From an uncultured Collinsella sp. (GTDB lineage: Bacteria > Actinomycetota > Coriobacteriia > Coriobacteriales > Coriobacteriaceae), in contig CATXXC010000002.1 in NCBI GenBank assembly GCA_958403385.1, positions 102,044-166,043 of the forward strand: a stretch of DNA of 64,000 bases. The letters run 5' to 3'. Of the stretch, positions 53,553 to 61,262 are shown piece by piece. The first letter of the stretch is position 1. Each line of letters begins with the position of its first letter. The notes under the pieces were generated by a model. It saw only the letters and a program-made list of their open reading frames with translations, ran no database searches and had not been told where the DNA came from. The position numbers were made by a program, and so were the translations under genes.

Positions 53553-54674
53553 TTAGTAGCGCACGAAAATGTAATTGTTGTTCATGCCAGCAGCGACGGA
53601 GCTGATGATGACGCCCGTTTTGTAGTCGGAAGCATGGATCATCTGACCATTACCGATATAGATGCCTGTATGGTAGGAGTTAACCACAACATCGCCGGGT
53701 TGCGGATCGGACACGCGGGTCCAACCCATGAAGGTGCCGGTGGTGCCCAGGCGGCAATAGCGGCCCGTGAGGCAATAGCTTACAAAACCGGAGCAGTCAA
53801 AGCTGTTCGGTCCAATGCCGCCCCAGGAATAAGCGTATCCGAGCTTGCTGTAGGCGCGCGAAACAACGGTACCGCCGTCAACGGACTGGCTCGGTGCGGA
53901 AGGCGTCGGAGTCGGAGCGGGCGTCACGGGCTGCGGCGTGGGGGCAGGAGCGGGCGCGGGCGCGGGCGTGTTGCCGCCGCCGTTGTTGGTCGTACCGCCA
54001 CCATTGTTGGTGTTCTCGGTCGTACCGGCAGTGTCGTTGCTCACCGTGGCCTTTTCGGCGGTGCTGGCATTGATGCCAGCCTGAAGCGCGGCGTTGGCCT
54101 CGGCCTCGGCAGCAAGCTCGGCCTGCAGCTGTGAATCCAGGGAGTTCACGACACTCTGGGCCTCAGCCTGCTGGGCATTGAGCTCGTCGACCTTCTTCTG
54201 CGTCGCGGCGACGTTCTTCTCCTGCTCGGTCTGCTTATCGGTGAGCTGCTGCTTAAGGTCCTTGACCTCCTGAATGGTCTGGGCCTGCTTGTCGGAAACC
54301 TTGCCGTAGTAGAACAGACGGTTGAGCATGTCGCCCAGATCGTCGACGCCCGTCAGAACCTGAAGGAGACTCAGACCGCCAGTCTTGTACTCACCGGCAA
54401 CGTAGCTCGAAAGCTTTGCCTGACCCTCGGCAATCTCTTGCTGCTTTTGCGTGATCTCGCCTGCAGTCTGATCAAGCTCCTGCGTCTGTGCGGAGAGTTC
54501 TTCATGAATTTGCTGGGTTTGGGTGCCAATCTGCTCGAGTTTGGTACGAGCAGCGGCAAGGTCGGATGCGGTATCGGCATAGGCCGGAGCCACGAGGCCC
54601 AGGCCCAAAACACAAGCGAGGGTTGCCGTAGCAGCGCAGCGTGCCATGTTTTTGTGCGTGTTTGCTGTGCGCAT
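53553..54674 (-). CDS. Secreted NlpC/P60 peptidoglycan hydrolase with coiled coil
   Basis: A 373-residue exported protein. A signal peptide (positive MRTANTHKNMAR, hydrophobic core, cleavage after AYA at about residue 33) is followed by a long Gln/Glu/Ala-rich coiled coil (about 35-200), as in RipA- or CwlO-type proteins. A Thr/Asn/Gly then Pro/Ala-rich linker (about 210-265) leads to an NlpC/P60 domain with catalytic cysteine in FDCSGFVSYC and histidine in YHTGIYIGNG. It probably cleaves peptide cross-links for cell separation; the coiled coil may keep it inactive until released. ATG behind GGAAAGGAAG. Confidence 0.9.
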   Translation of the reverse strand: MRTANTHKNMARCAATATLACVLGLGLVAPAYADTASDLAAARTKLEQIGTQTQQIHEELSAQTQELDQTAGEITQKQQEIAEGQAKLSSYVAGEYKTGGLSLLQVLTGVDDLGDMLNRLFYYGKVSDKQAQTIQEVKDLKQQLTDKQTEQEKNVAATQKKVDELNAQQAEAQSVVNSLDSQLQAELAAEAEANAALQAGINASTAEKATVSNDTAGTTENTNNGGGTTNNGGGNTPAPAPAPAPTPQPVTPAPTPTPSAPSQSVDGGTVVSRAYSKLGYAYSWGGIGPNSFDCSGFVSYCLTGRYCRLGTTGTFMGWTRVSDPQPGDVVVNSYHTGIYIGNGQMIHASDYKTGVIISSVAAGMNNNYIFVRY

Positions 54675-54706
54675 GGAGCTTCCTTTCCGGTATCTAAGGG
54701 TAGCGG

Positions 54707-55237
54707 CTAGTCCACCGTTACCAGGCTAAAGAGCTCAACGTCCTCGTTAGAAGGCGTGAGCTTCTTGCGCGGGTTGAGAAACGCAAGCTCAAGGATACAA
54801 CCGTAGCCCACAAGCTTTGCGCCCATATCTCGCACCAGTTTACCTGTTGCCTCGACGGTTCCGCCCGTCGCGACCAAGTCGTCCAGAATCAACACGGTAT
54901 CTTTAGAGCTGATGGCATCGGCGTGGATCTCGATAGAATCCGTTCCATACTCGAGCTCGTAGCTCTCGCTTACCGTCTTGCGCGGCAGTTTGCCCGGCTT
55001 ACGTGCGGGAACAAAGCCGGCACCCAGGGCGACGGCCACGGGCACACCGACCATAAAGCCGCGGGCCTCGGGTCCTACGACCTTGGTAATGCCCATGCCA
55101 GCAAAATGCTCAGCCAGGGCATCCACCATGGCCTTCAGGGCCTCGGGATTGCCAAAGAGCGGTGTGATGTCCTTAAAGACGACTCCGGGCTCGGGATAGT
55201 CGGGGATATCGACGATATGAGATTCGAAGTCGTACAT
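54707..55237 (-). CDS. apt: Adenine phosphoribosyltransferase
   Basis: Salvages adenine to AMP using PRPP. The 177-residue protein has IVDIPDYPEPGVVFKDITPLF, GPEARGFMVGVPVA and the PRPP motif VLILDDLVATGGT (about 119-131), all typical of Apt. ATG 55237 is chosen over an upstream in-frame ATG at 55252 because AAAGGT is well spaced for it. It lies between the MerR regulator and the NlpC gene in a minus-strand operon. Confidence 0.93.
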   Translation of the reverse strand: MYDFESHIVDIPDYPEPGVVFKDITPLFGNPEALKAMVDALAEHFAGMGITKVVGPEARGFMVGVPVAVALGAGFVPARKPGKLPRKTVSESYELEYGTDSIEIHADAISSKDTVLILDDLVATGGTVEATGKLVRDMGAKLVGYGCILELAFLNPRKKLTPSNEDVELFSLVTVD

Positions 55238-55273
55238 GGCGTGACCTTTCATGGATTGCCGGGTGAACGGCGG

Positions 55274-56158
55274 CTATTTACCCGCGTTAGCAGACGAGCT
55301 ATGCGAGGGGACGACGACCTTGGACGGCTGCACAAGCGACTCGTCATGCGCGGTAACCGCGGGAACGCTTGCCCCATCGCTTTTAGCCTTGGAGGATTCG
55401 GAACGCGCGATCTCCTCATCGAGAGCATCGATGTCAGCGTCCTCGACCACGGCGTTGAGCGACTCAAAGACACGGTTCTTAAGGAGCGCGGTGTGCACAC
55501 CCTCGGTGAGGTCATGCAACTTTTTAAAAGCGCGCTCGAGCTTGGCGTCGCGCTCGTCATCGGAGGTATCCATGCCGAGCATACTCACGAGAACCTGCTC
55601 AAACATCGAAGACTCGCGGTTTGCCGACGATACGTACTGTCGTAGGTTGCGCGGCTCAATATGGAAGCGCGACAGCTCCGAGCAGTAACGGATAATCGGG
55701 AAATCTCGGCCATCGACGAGCTCTCGGTTCTGCGGGCTCTTGATGATGCGGATAAGATCGTTCTCGGCAAGGGAGCGGATAAACGAGATCTCGACGCCGA
55801 GCATATCGGGAATAGTCTCGATGGGATGCAGCTTTTGCTTGGTCTCCTTGGGCTCCGTCTTAAGCGGAACATCGGACAGAAGACCCACCTCGTAAGCCAA
55901 AGTGGACAGGTCCGTTGCGTTTTCCAAGCGCTGCTTAATGACGTTGAGCGGCATGTAGCGGGTCTTCTGCAAGTGCAGGATGACCTCGAGACGGTCAACG
56001 TCCTCCTTTGAGTACTGACGATAGCCCTTAGGCGTACGATGAGGGGTGATGAGCCCCTCATCTTCTAGAAATCTAATTTTTGAGTTCGATAGATCGGGGT
56101 ATGCGCCTCGAAGAAGGTTGACGACTTGGCCGATACTCAGATAGTTTCGTTCGGCCAT
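55274..56158 (-). CDS. MerR family transcriptional regulator (FtsR-like)
   Basis: A 294-residue regulator with an N-terminal MerR helix-turn-helix (YLSIGQVVNLLRGAYPDLSNSKIRFLEDEGL is the region at about 6-36; HRTPKGYRQYSKEDVDRL continues the wing). A second effector-like region shares patterns with the actinobacterial FtsR/Rv1828 group, and the C-terminal tail is low complexity. It lies directly after an FHA-domain protein gene, as the garA neighbour does in mycobacteria, which supports the orthology. The family activates ftsZ in corynebacteria; a similar role here is inferred. Confidence 0.78.
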   Translation of the reverse strand: MAERNYLSIGQVVNLLRGAYPDLSNSKIRFLEDEGLITPHRTPKGYRQYSKEDVDRLEVILHLQKTRYMPLNVIKQRLENATDLSTLAYEVGLLSDVPLKTEPKETKQKLHPIETIPDMLGVEISFIRSLAENDLIRIIKSPQNRELVDGRDFPIIRYCSELSRFHIEPRNLRQYVSSANRESSMFEQVLVSMLGMDTSDDERDAKLERAFKKLHDLTEGVHTALLKNRVFESLNAVVEDADIDALDEEIARSESSKAKSDGASVPAVTAHDESLVQPSKVVVPSHSSSANAGK

Positions 56159-56161
56159 TAC

Positions 56162-56596
56162 CTACTCACCGGTTTCGATGCGCTCCGGCGTGCTCTCGTG
56201 GTAGATGAGCGTGAACGTACCGATCTGAACGGAAGAGCCGTCGTGCAGCGGAGCACCGTTGACGATGGCGCCGTCAACCCAGGTGCCGTTGAGCGAGCCC
56301 AGATCCTCAATACGGGCGCCCAAGCCCTCACGAATAATGCGTGCGTGGCTGCGCGAGACGGTCATGTCGTTGAGGAAGATGCCGTTCGCGGGATCGCGGC
56401 CGATGGTGGTCACGTCGTCCTCGAGCTCAAAGGCAGCTCCGGTCTGCGGTCCCTTGACGATGGACAGAACAGGAGCGGTGATGCGCACGTTGGCCATAAG
56501 GTCGGGAACGGTGACATCGCTCGAAGGAACGCGGAAAACGCAGGTAGCGTCCGCAGTCTTATCGTTCTGAGGCATATTGTTAACCTTGTTGTCCAT
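56162..56596 (-). CDS. FHA domain protein, GarA/OdhI-like
   Basis: A 144-residue protein with a single forkhead-associated domain at about 45-140: TTIGRDPANGI, VSRSHARI and GSLNGTWVDG hold the phosphothreonine-binding Arg67, Ser81, Arg82, His84 and Asn103. The N-terminal tail contains DATCVFR (about 16-22), similar to the ETTSVFR phosphoacceptor site of mycobacterial GarA, so Thr18 may be phosphorylated by a Ser/Thr kinase and then bound by the FHA domain of the same protein. GarA controls central carbon and nitrogen metabolism. Coupled to the MerR gene 3 nt downstream. Confidence 0.8.
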   Translation of the reverse strand: MDNKVNNMPQNDKTADATCVFRVPSSDVTVPDLMANVRITAPVLSIVKGPQTGAAFELEDDVTTIGRDPANGIFLNDMTVSRSHARIIREGLGARIEDLGSLNGTWVDGAIVNGAPLHDGSSVQIGTFTLIYHESTPERIETGE

Positions 56597-56661
56597 GACA
56601 ACCCCTATCTAACGCGGCCACGCCGCAAAGAATGAACCGTACGTAATCATACCCCAATGAA

Positions 56662-57366
56662 TCAGTCTTCGATTTCGGGGTTGAGAAAGTCGGTGTCCTC
56701 GTCCTCGGGATGCGCGATGGCCTGTTTAATGGCCGCCCCTCCCTTAATGGAATAGATGACAGCGGTGAGCATGGAGAAGATCACGCCGCCGTACACAAAG
56801 AAGATGCCGAGGGGCACCGAGCTGCCATTGAGGCCTGGGAATGCCGTGAACGTGGCGGGCAGCAGATGCCAGCCGTCTATGATGGGGAACCCAAGCAGCA
56901 TGAGTGAGAAGCCGGTCATGAGCAGCGCCGTGGCAATCTTGCCGGGAAAGACGACATCGATGGGACGACGGTGATAATGGCGCACGATGAGCGTGCCGAT
57001 ACCCAGGTAGATATCGCGGCCGATAATGAGCACGCAGACCCAGATGGGAAGCTCGCCGCGGACTACCAGGCCCAACACGCCGGTAAACAGCAGTGCACGG
57101 TCGCAGATGGGGTCCATAACCTTGCCGAGCCACGAGACCGTTTTGGTCATGCGGGCAATCTGACCGTCCATCCAGTCGGTGGAGGCAGCAATAGCATAGA
57201 TGACAATGGCGACGACACGGTTGTTGTCCGTCACAAACAGGTACAGAAAGACGAGCGTGAGGACCAGGCGCGTAAAGGTAATGAAATTGGAGATCGTGAA
57301 GATCTTATTCGACGGGTAATCGGAAGTGCCGATAAGCTCCTTTTTGATCTTCTTCTTGATGCCCAC
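56662..57366 (-). CDS. CDP-alcohol phosphatidyltransferase family protein (second PgsA-like)
   Basis: A 234-residue membrane protein of the same superfamily as the pgsA product at 35790. The signature is STDWMDGQIARMTKTVSWLG plus KVMDPICDR (about 62-90), with the D-G-x2-A-R and D-x3-D residues present. It has about six hydrophobic helices and an acidic C-terminal tail. It could be a cardiolipin or phosphatidylinositol-phosphate type synthase; sequence alone does not decide. Start GTG behind GGGGGAG. GGGTATAGT on the minus strand (57403-57411) may be its promoter -10. Confidence 0.8.
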   Translation of the reverse strand: MGIKKKIKKELIGTSDYPSNKIFTISNFITFTRLVLTLVFLYLFVTDNNRVVAIVIYAIAASTDWMDGQIARMTKTVSWLGKVMDPICDRALLFTGVLGLVVRGELPIWVCVLIIGRDIYLGIGTLIVRHYHRRPIDVVFPGKIATALLMTGFSLMLLGFPIIDGWHLLPATFTAFPGLNGSSVPLGIFFVYGGVIFSMLTAVIYSIKGGAAIKQAIAHPEDEDTDFLNPEIED

Positions 57367-57494
57367 AGGACTCCCCCGCTGGTAAACGACAAAACTTTCG
57401 ATACTATACCCGTTCTAGCGATGTCTATCCAGCGTAAGCATAGAGAGTCCAGACATATGGAGGACGGTATCGGGCAGGATGTCTATCGCTTTTG

Positions 57495-57549
57495 TGTACG
57501 TCAGCCTCCAAACATGTCATCAATTGTCGTATTTGGAGGGTGACGTACA
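57495..57549. repeat. Long stem-loop in the gap before the island
   Basis: TGTACGTCA-G-CCTCCAAA (57495-57512) pairs with TTTGGAGG-G-TGACGTACA (57532-57549), leaving one G-G mismatch and a 19-nt loop. A T-run follows at 57552. It may be a terminator or a structured transcript. The rest of 57412-57621 holds no gene that I can support. Confidence 0.7.
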
Positions 57550-57621
57550 AGTTTTTGTTGAGCGAAAGTATCGATTAATAAAGCCGTTGATTCTTCGTTG
57601 CTTACTTTATTGATTCTTAAC

Positions 57622-57650
57622 AAAAAAGGTCAGGCACTAGGTGCCTGACC
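57622..57650 (-). terminator. Terminator of the former tRNA gene
   Basis: GGTCAGGCAC (57628-57637) pairs with GTGCCTGACC (57641-57650); on the minus strand a run of six Ts follows. It lies just past the 3' end of the tRNA remnant, in the same orientation. Confidence 0.8.
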
Positions 57651-57661
57651 TGCAAACTTCT

Positions 57662-57706
57662 TGGCAGGACGACTGGATTCGAACCAGCGACCCCTTGACC
57701 CCCCAG
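57662..57706 (-). other. tRNA 3'-end remnant, probable attachment site of the integrated element
   Basis: On the minus strand this reads from an anticodon-loop-like CTGGGGGG, through GTCAAGGGGTC, to a T arm GCTGG-TTCGAAT-CCAGT and an acceptor-like CGTCCTGCCA, followed by a terminator. The pattern best fits the 3' half of tRNA-Pro (anticodon GGG). No matching 5' half lies upstream, and the acceptor end is slightly irregular. A 3' fragment beside an integrase gene is the usual sign of integration into a tRNA; the intact tRNA would then lie at the other end, beyond 64000. Confidence 0.65.
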
Positions 57707-57750
57707 CGGGGTCAGAATGACCCTGACCTGTGCTTATTTTGTTAAAACAC

Positions 57751-57777
57751 GCGCAGATAGCGCAAGTAGCGCATTTC
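57751..57777. repeat. Three 9-bp direct repeats between the attachment site and integrase
   Basis: GCGCAGATA, GCGCAAGTA and GCGCATTTC follow each other without gaps. Short direct repeats next to the core site often bind the arm-binding domain of tyrosine integrases or an excisionase; that function is inferred from position. Confidence 0.45.
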
Positions 57778-57956
57778 CGCATTTGCAAATTTTACCAGCT
57801 CAGCGCGGTCTGTCCAGATAGCATATTTTCGGCTTCGAGGAGCGCGGTGCAGCCGATGATTTAATCAACGGGGGTAGGAGCCCCGAATCGTCGCCTCTCC
57901 GGGTTCCCGCAGGTGGGCCCGCCTGTTTCTAATCAACTGCGGATTTAGGAGCAGAC

Positions 57957-59447
57957 ATGCAGAACGAGAAATGCAGCAATAAAACCTTACGCGTATGCGG
58001 AGCCGGCGGCGTGAGGAAGAACAAGGGCAAATGGCAGGCTGTCGTGACGGTGGCCGACGAGATGACCGGGAAGAAGGTCCAGAGGACCAGGAACACCCGC
58101 GTGCCCTGCCTGAAGCAGAGCACGCGGGGAAAGGCGGCGGCGATGCGCGTCCTCGCGGAATTCAGGTCGGAGGTCGAGCTGGAACTCGCCGAGGCCGAGG
58201 AGGCGAGGGCCGCTATCGGCGCCGGGCTTCCCGCCGAACAGCGGGATGACTACGCCGCGCTGCCGCATTCCGAGGCGCTCGAGAAGTTCATCGACTTCTG
58301 CCTGGAGATGAACAGGATCACCCCGACGACCCGCGACGACTACCACTACAGCGCCCTGCACATCGAGCGAGACGAGCTGGGTCTGGTCCCCGTGAACGAG
58401 GTGACGACCGACGACGTCAACGCGTGGTCGAGGCGCAGGATCGCCCTGGGCACGGCGCCGGACACGCTCAACAAGTCATTCAAGCTCGGCAAGCGGCTCT
58501 ACGCCGTCCTGCTGAAGCGCAGCAACGACACGATCGGGAGGAACCCGTTCGACGGCGCCCTCGCGCCCAGGGTCATCGCCAGGCCCAGGAACGCGCTGCG
58601 CTCCGACCTCGTGCCGAAGCTCAACTCGGTGACCTCGATGATGCCGGACTCGACCTTCAGGCGGGCGGTCGTGCTCGCCCTGCACACCGGGATGCGCATC
58701 GGCGAGGTCTGCGGCCTGCGCTGGTGTGACGTCGACTTCGAGTCGGGGCTCATCACGGTCAGGCACTCGGTGGCCTACGTCAAGGACAGGGGCTCCTTCA
58801 TCAAGGACACCAAGAACCACGACCTGAGGACGATCCCCGTCGACCCGGTGGGCCTGCTCCCCTTCCTGAAAGAGATCCACGAGATCGATTCGCAGAGGCT
58901 CCGGGAGGCATCGGCCCTCGGCCTGCGCGACCTCGCGGACAGCTACGTCGTGTCGCGGCCGGACGGCTCCTTCGCCACCACCAGTTACATCCGCAGGGCG
59001 TTCAAGACGTTCTCGGAGACCAACGGCCTCATGGGCACCAACGACGAGCTGATCACGTTCCACGGCCTGCGCCACACCTTCGCGACGCAGTGGATCCGCC
59101 ACGGCGGCGACATCAAGGCGCTGCAGTCGATCTTCGGGCACAAGGACGCCATGGTCACGCTCAACGTCTACGCCGACATCGAGCCGATGTCCAAGATCCA
59201 GAACATGCTGCGCGCCACGCCGAGCCTGTGGCGAGGCTACCTCGGCCTGAGGGTGGACCCCGGCCCCATGTTCCAGCAGAAGATTCGCGAGGCGATCGAG
59301 ACGCTCGAGGCGTTCGGCTACGGCATCTCCGAGCCTGACGACCGCAACGTCCTCATCCGCGACGTTCAGACGATAAGCCGCCTCTACCCCACCGAGTACG
59401 CGGCAGTGCTGGGGGCCATCCCGACCGAGGCGACCGTGGTCGAGTAG
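57957..59447 (+). CDS. Tyrosine-type site-specific integrase
   Basis: A 496-residue phage/ICE-type integrase. An N-terminal arm-binding region (about 15-90, with RKNKGKWQAVVTVAD) precedes a SAM-like core-binding domain (about 105-200) and the catalytic domain. Catalytic residues are visible: Arg in HTGMRIGEVCGLRW (about 247), Lys in DTKNHDLR, HxxR in HGLRHTFATQW (about 368-371), His in GHKDAMVTLN and the nucleophile Tyr in VYADIEPM (about 405). About 90 residues continue past the tyrosine, longer than usual. AGG arginine codons are frequent, unlike the core genes. AGGAG precedes the ATG. It points into the island from the attachment site. Confidence 0.93.
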   Translation: MQNEKCSNKTLRVCGAGGVRKNKGKWQAVVTVADEMTGKKVQRTRNTRVPCLKQSTRGKAAAMRVLAEFRSEVELELAEAEEARAAIGAGLPAEQRDDYAALPHSEALEKFIDFCLEMNRITPTTRDDYHYSALHIERDELGLVPVNEVTTDDVNAWSRRRIALGTAPDTLNKSFKLGKRLYAVLLKRSNDTIGRNPFDGALAPRVIARPRNALRSDLVPKLNSVTSMMPDSTFRRAVVLALHTGMRIGEVCGLRWCDVDFESGLITVRHSVAYVKDRGSFIKDTKNHDLRTIPVDPVGLLPFLKEIHEIDSQRLREASALGLRDLADSYVVSRPDGSFATTSYIRRAFKTFSETNGLMGTNDELITFHGLRHTFATQWIRHGGDIKALQSIFGHKDAMVTLNVYADIEPMSKIQNMLRATPSLWRGYLGLRVDPGPMFQQKIREAIETLEAFGYGISEPDDRNVLIRDVQTISRLYPTEYAAVLGAIPTEATVVE

Positions 59448-59546
59448 AGGCCGAGACATGCGCTTTCCCAAATCCGTAGTGCAAGTACGGGAATGTGGAA
59501 TCGCGTTAGATATATTCTACCCGGTCATCTCGGTGGCGCAAATCTT

Positions 59547-59590
59547 GGCACGGGTTTCCGCGAACGCGGACGCCCGTGCCCTTCTTTTTA
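59547..59590 (+). terminator. Intrinsic terminator after the integrase
   Basis: GGCACGGG pairs with CCCGTGCC, with a CCGCG/GCGG stem inside, followed by CTTCTTTTTA. It ends integrase transcription about 100 nt after the stop. Confidence 0.85.
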
Positions 59591-59792
59591 TGTTTACGCA
59601 AAGAGTCAGTGGGAATGCAGGTGAGGCCTCGCGGTTCAGGCCGGGGATTTTCAGCCGCGCCGCCCGATTTCGAATAAAGGCCTGCAGATGCAGACGGCTT
59701 TCGGGAGGCCCCGACGGCACCTCTCTCAAAAATGGGAGCATGGCCCGAGGGCGCCCATGGGCGGCCCTCCCGCCGTTCGGTTGGGCGGCGGC

Positions 59793-59864
59793 GTGTAGCC
59801 CCGTAGGCGTGTAGCCGTGTAGCGGTGTAGTGCGCTGCGGATGTAGACCTGTGGCGGCGTATGC
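59793..59864. repeat. Degenerate 8-bp tandem array, consensus GTGTAGCC
   Basis: Nine consecutive 8-nt units: GTGTAGCC, CCGTAGGC, GTGTAGCC, GTGTAGCG, GTGTAGTG, CGCTGCGG, ATGTAGAC, CTGTGGCG, GCGTATGC. The phase is kept even through the poorly matching unit. It could be a set of protein-binding iterons, for example for replication or excision of the element, or a decayed microsatellite. Confidence 0.65.
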
Positions 59865-59872
59865 CGAAACAT

Positions 59873-59907
59873 ATTCCCAATCCGGGAATGCACTTATATA
59901 TAAGTGC
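59873..59907. promoter_or_regulatory. Adjacent palindromes, possible operator
   Basis: ATTCCC-AATCC-GGGAAT (59873-59889) is followed at once by GCACTTATATATAAGTGC (59890-59907), an 18-bp perfect palindrome with an AT-rich centre that could contain a -10. They lie directly after the 8-bp array. A regulator-binding role is inferred. Confidence 0.45.
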
Positions 59908-60015
59908 AATCGTCTTGCCATAGACGGGAAACCCGTCGGCCGGGCGGGACCGGAGGGCCGGGCGGCGAATGCGAAAGGCCGGATGCAGCCGATGCCCTGA
60001 ATGAGGTCCCAACAC

Positions 60016-60225
60016 ATGGGAGGGGCAGGTGAATCCATCTCTTTGGCCGCTCCCGAGGGCATGGATTTCCCAGCCCTCGCCCCCGAGGACATCTTGCAGA
60101 CGATTCGCAGGTCTCCGAGCGGTAGGTGCCTGATGGAGCAGAGGGCCGCGCTGGCGTAGTTGCCGCACTTCGACGATATGGACGATGACGAGCTCCGCCA
60201 ATTCGCCGCCCAAGTCAGGCCGTGA
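60016..60225 (+). pseudogene. Small hypothetical ORF interrupted by an in-frame TAG
   Basis: From ATG 60016 a frame runs MGGAGESISLAAPEG..., is stopped by TAG at 60157-60159 after 47 codons, and continues in the same frame as LPHFDDMDDDELRQFAAQ to TGA at 60223. The downstream part looks protein-like (acidic helix, DDDELRQF), and codon composition is similar on both sides, suggesting one roughly 70-residue protein broken by an amber codon. GAGG lies upstream. No function recognised. Confidence 0.4.
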
Positions 60226-60281
60226 TTTTATAGAATTCAGGGAGGACCGCTGTCACGTTCGCCGTTTAAGAAGGTGCCGCT

Positions 60282-60443
60282 TTGAAATATCTCGTCGAGG
60301 ATTTCGATGATCCGGCAGATCCCGTCCAAGACTACGCCGAGGCCAAGCAAATCGTCCGAAAAGTACTCGGCTCCCACCCATCGGTGAGACAAGCTGCCAC
60401 ATGGCCATGGAAGCCTCATTTATTTGCGAAGAACATCGGCTAG
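60282..60443 (+). CDS. Small hypothetical protein
   Basis: TTG at 60282 opens a 53-codon frame beginning LKYLVEDFDDPADPVQDYA and ending in KPHLFAKNIG, preceded by AAGAAGGTG. Composition is protein-like, but the short length, TTG start and 24-nt overlap with the minus-strand frame make it tentative. No family recognised. Confidence 0.3.
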   Translation: MKYLVEDFDDPADPVQDYAEAKQIVRKVLGSHPSVRQAATWPWKPHLFAKNIG

Positions 60444-60875
60444 CCGCAGGATTGAAATCATCGACCGATAAGTGAGTTCCACCTTTTCGCCCGCAAGCAG
60501 TCGTTTCGAGCCAATCTCATCTTGCCCCACAAGCCGAGAAAACAGCGGGCCGCTCATCGTGCCCTCGTCAATTGATTCCCTTATGGTCTTCAAAACGTCC
60601 GTATCATGAAGCGATGCCGAGCTGTAGGGGGCAACACGAGCGGAACTCTCAATTAACGACGAGACAAAAGGATGGAGATGCTTTGGACATAGTCCATCAA
60701 ACACCACATCCCCATTGTCATCCGAGCCGACCAGGCGCCAAGTATAATGATCGACCCAGTCATCTCCATCATATATGGCGTCCATGAGCAACTTCCCGTC
60801 TAGAGAGAGAAACCTATTTGGACATCGGGGCGCAAGACCGCAATCCATATCGGGCCTGCAGCAGCTCCAACCCAA
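60420..60875 (-). CDS. Hypothetical protein, possibly frameshifted
   Basis: An unrecognised minus-strand frame of up to 151 residues with protein-like composition (MDAIYDGDDWVDHYTWRLVG, then VFDGLCPKHLHPFVSSLIES, then LAGEKVELTYRSMISILRLA). A start at ATG 60785, behind GGGAAG, gives about 121 residues and looks better than the Cys/Arg-rich beginning at 60875. A second frame at 60800-61000 (HVRKGTYVVRWVGAAAGPIW) overlaps it and is also protein-like, so the original gene may have covered about 60420-61000 with one frameshift. Confidence 0.4.
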   Translation of the reverse strand: MGWSCCRPDMDCGLAPRCPNRFLSLDGKLLMDAIYDGDDWVDHYTWRLVGSDDNGDVVFDGLCPKHLHPFVSSLIESSARVAPYSSASLHDTDVLKTIRESIDEGTMSGPLFSRLVGQDEIGSKRLLAGEKVELTYRSMISILRLADVLRK

Positions 60876-61262
60876 CGCACCACATAGGTTCCCTTTCGTA
60901 CATGTGTATCAATCTGCCCCGAAATGCCGGTGAATGCAATTCCAGACCCGTTTGTCGGATAGCAATCGACGTATTCTTGATGGACATGACTATTCGTCAC
61001 AAATCATTCAGCGTATCGCCGGGGTTCCAGTAATACTCGATGCATCGGGATGCCCTCATTCCCCATTTTTCGAAGTTGAATATGATGACAGGACGACTAG
61101 GTTTACAAGTCAAGCAAGTTAATAATCTATGTGGTCAATATAATACCGTTGAACCCGCGTATCGATACCGTTCAGCCATTCGCCTCGCCCCCATCTTACG
61201 CATCTTCATCCGGTCTGTTACTTTTAATCTAACAATTCTTTGAGGAACGTAGGTGCTTCCAA
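60876..61262. other. Region upstream of the ABC transporter with no supported intact gene
   Basis: Apart from the possible 5' part of the frameshifted minus-strand gene (to 61000), this AT-richer stretch shows only short frames. TAATCT at 61225-61230 may be a -10 for the ABC transporter gene. Confidence 0.4.

Larger units (their letters stand above)
59591..60015. other. Non-coding region of the island
   Basis: No open reading frame here has a credible start and protein-like composition. The region holds GC-rich inverted stretches, the 8-bp tandem array at 59793-59864, two palindromes at 59873-59907 and GC-rich direct motifs near 59940-59970 (GGCCGGGCGG-like, twice). Confidence 0.6.

Noticed and set aside
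57662..57740. Complete tRNA gene
   Set aside because: Only the 3' half (T arm and acceptor strand) fits. The sequence where the D arm and 5' acceptor should be does not pair, so it is reported as a remnant.
59458..59814. 118-codon plus-strand frame after the integrase
   Set aside because: It runs through a strong intrinsic terminator at 59547-59590, has no ribosome site and has Arg/Ala/Ser-rich shadow-like composition.
59506..60213. 235-codon minus-strand frame in the island
   Set aside because: Covers the 8-bp tandem array, palindromes and terminator; composition is Arg/Pro/His-rich without motifs.
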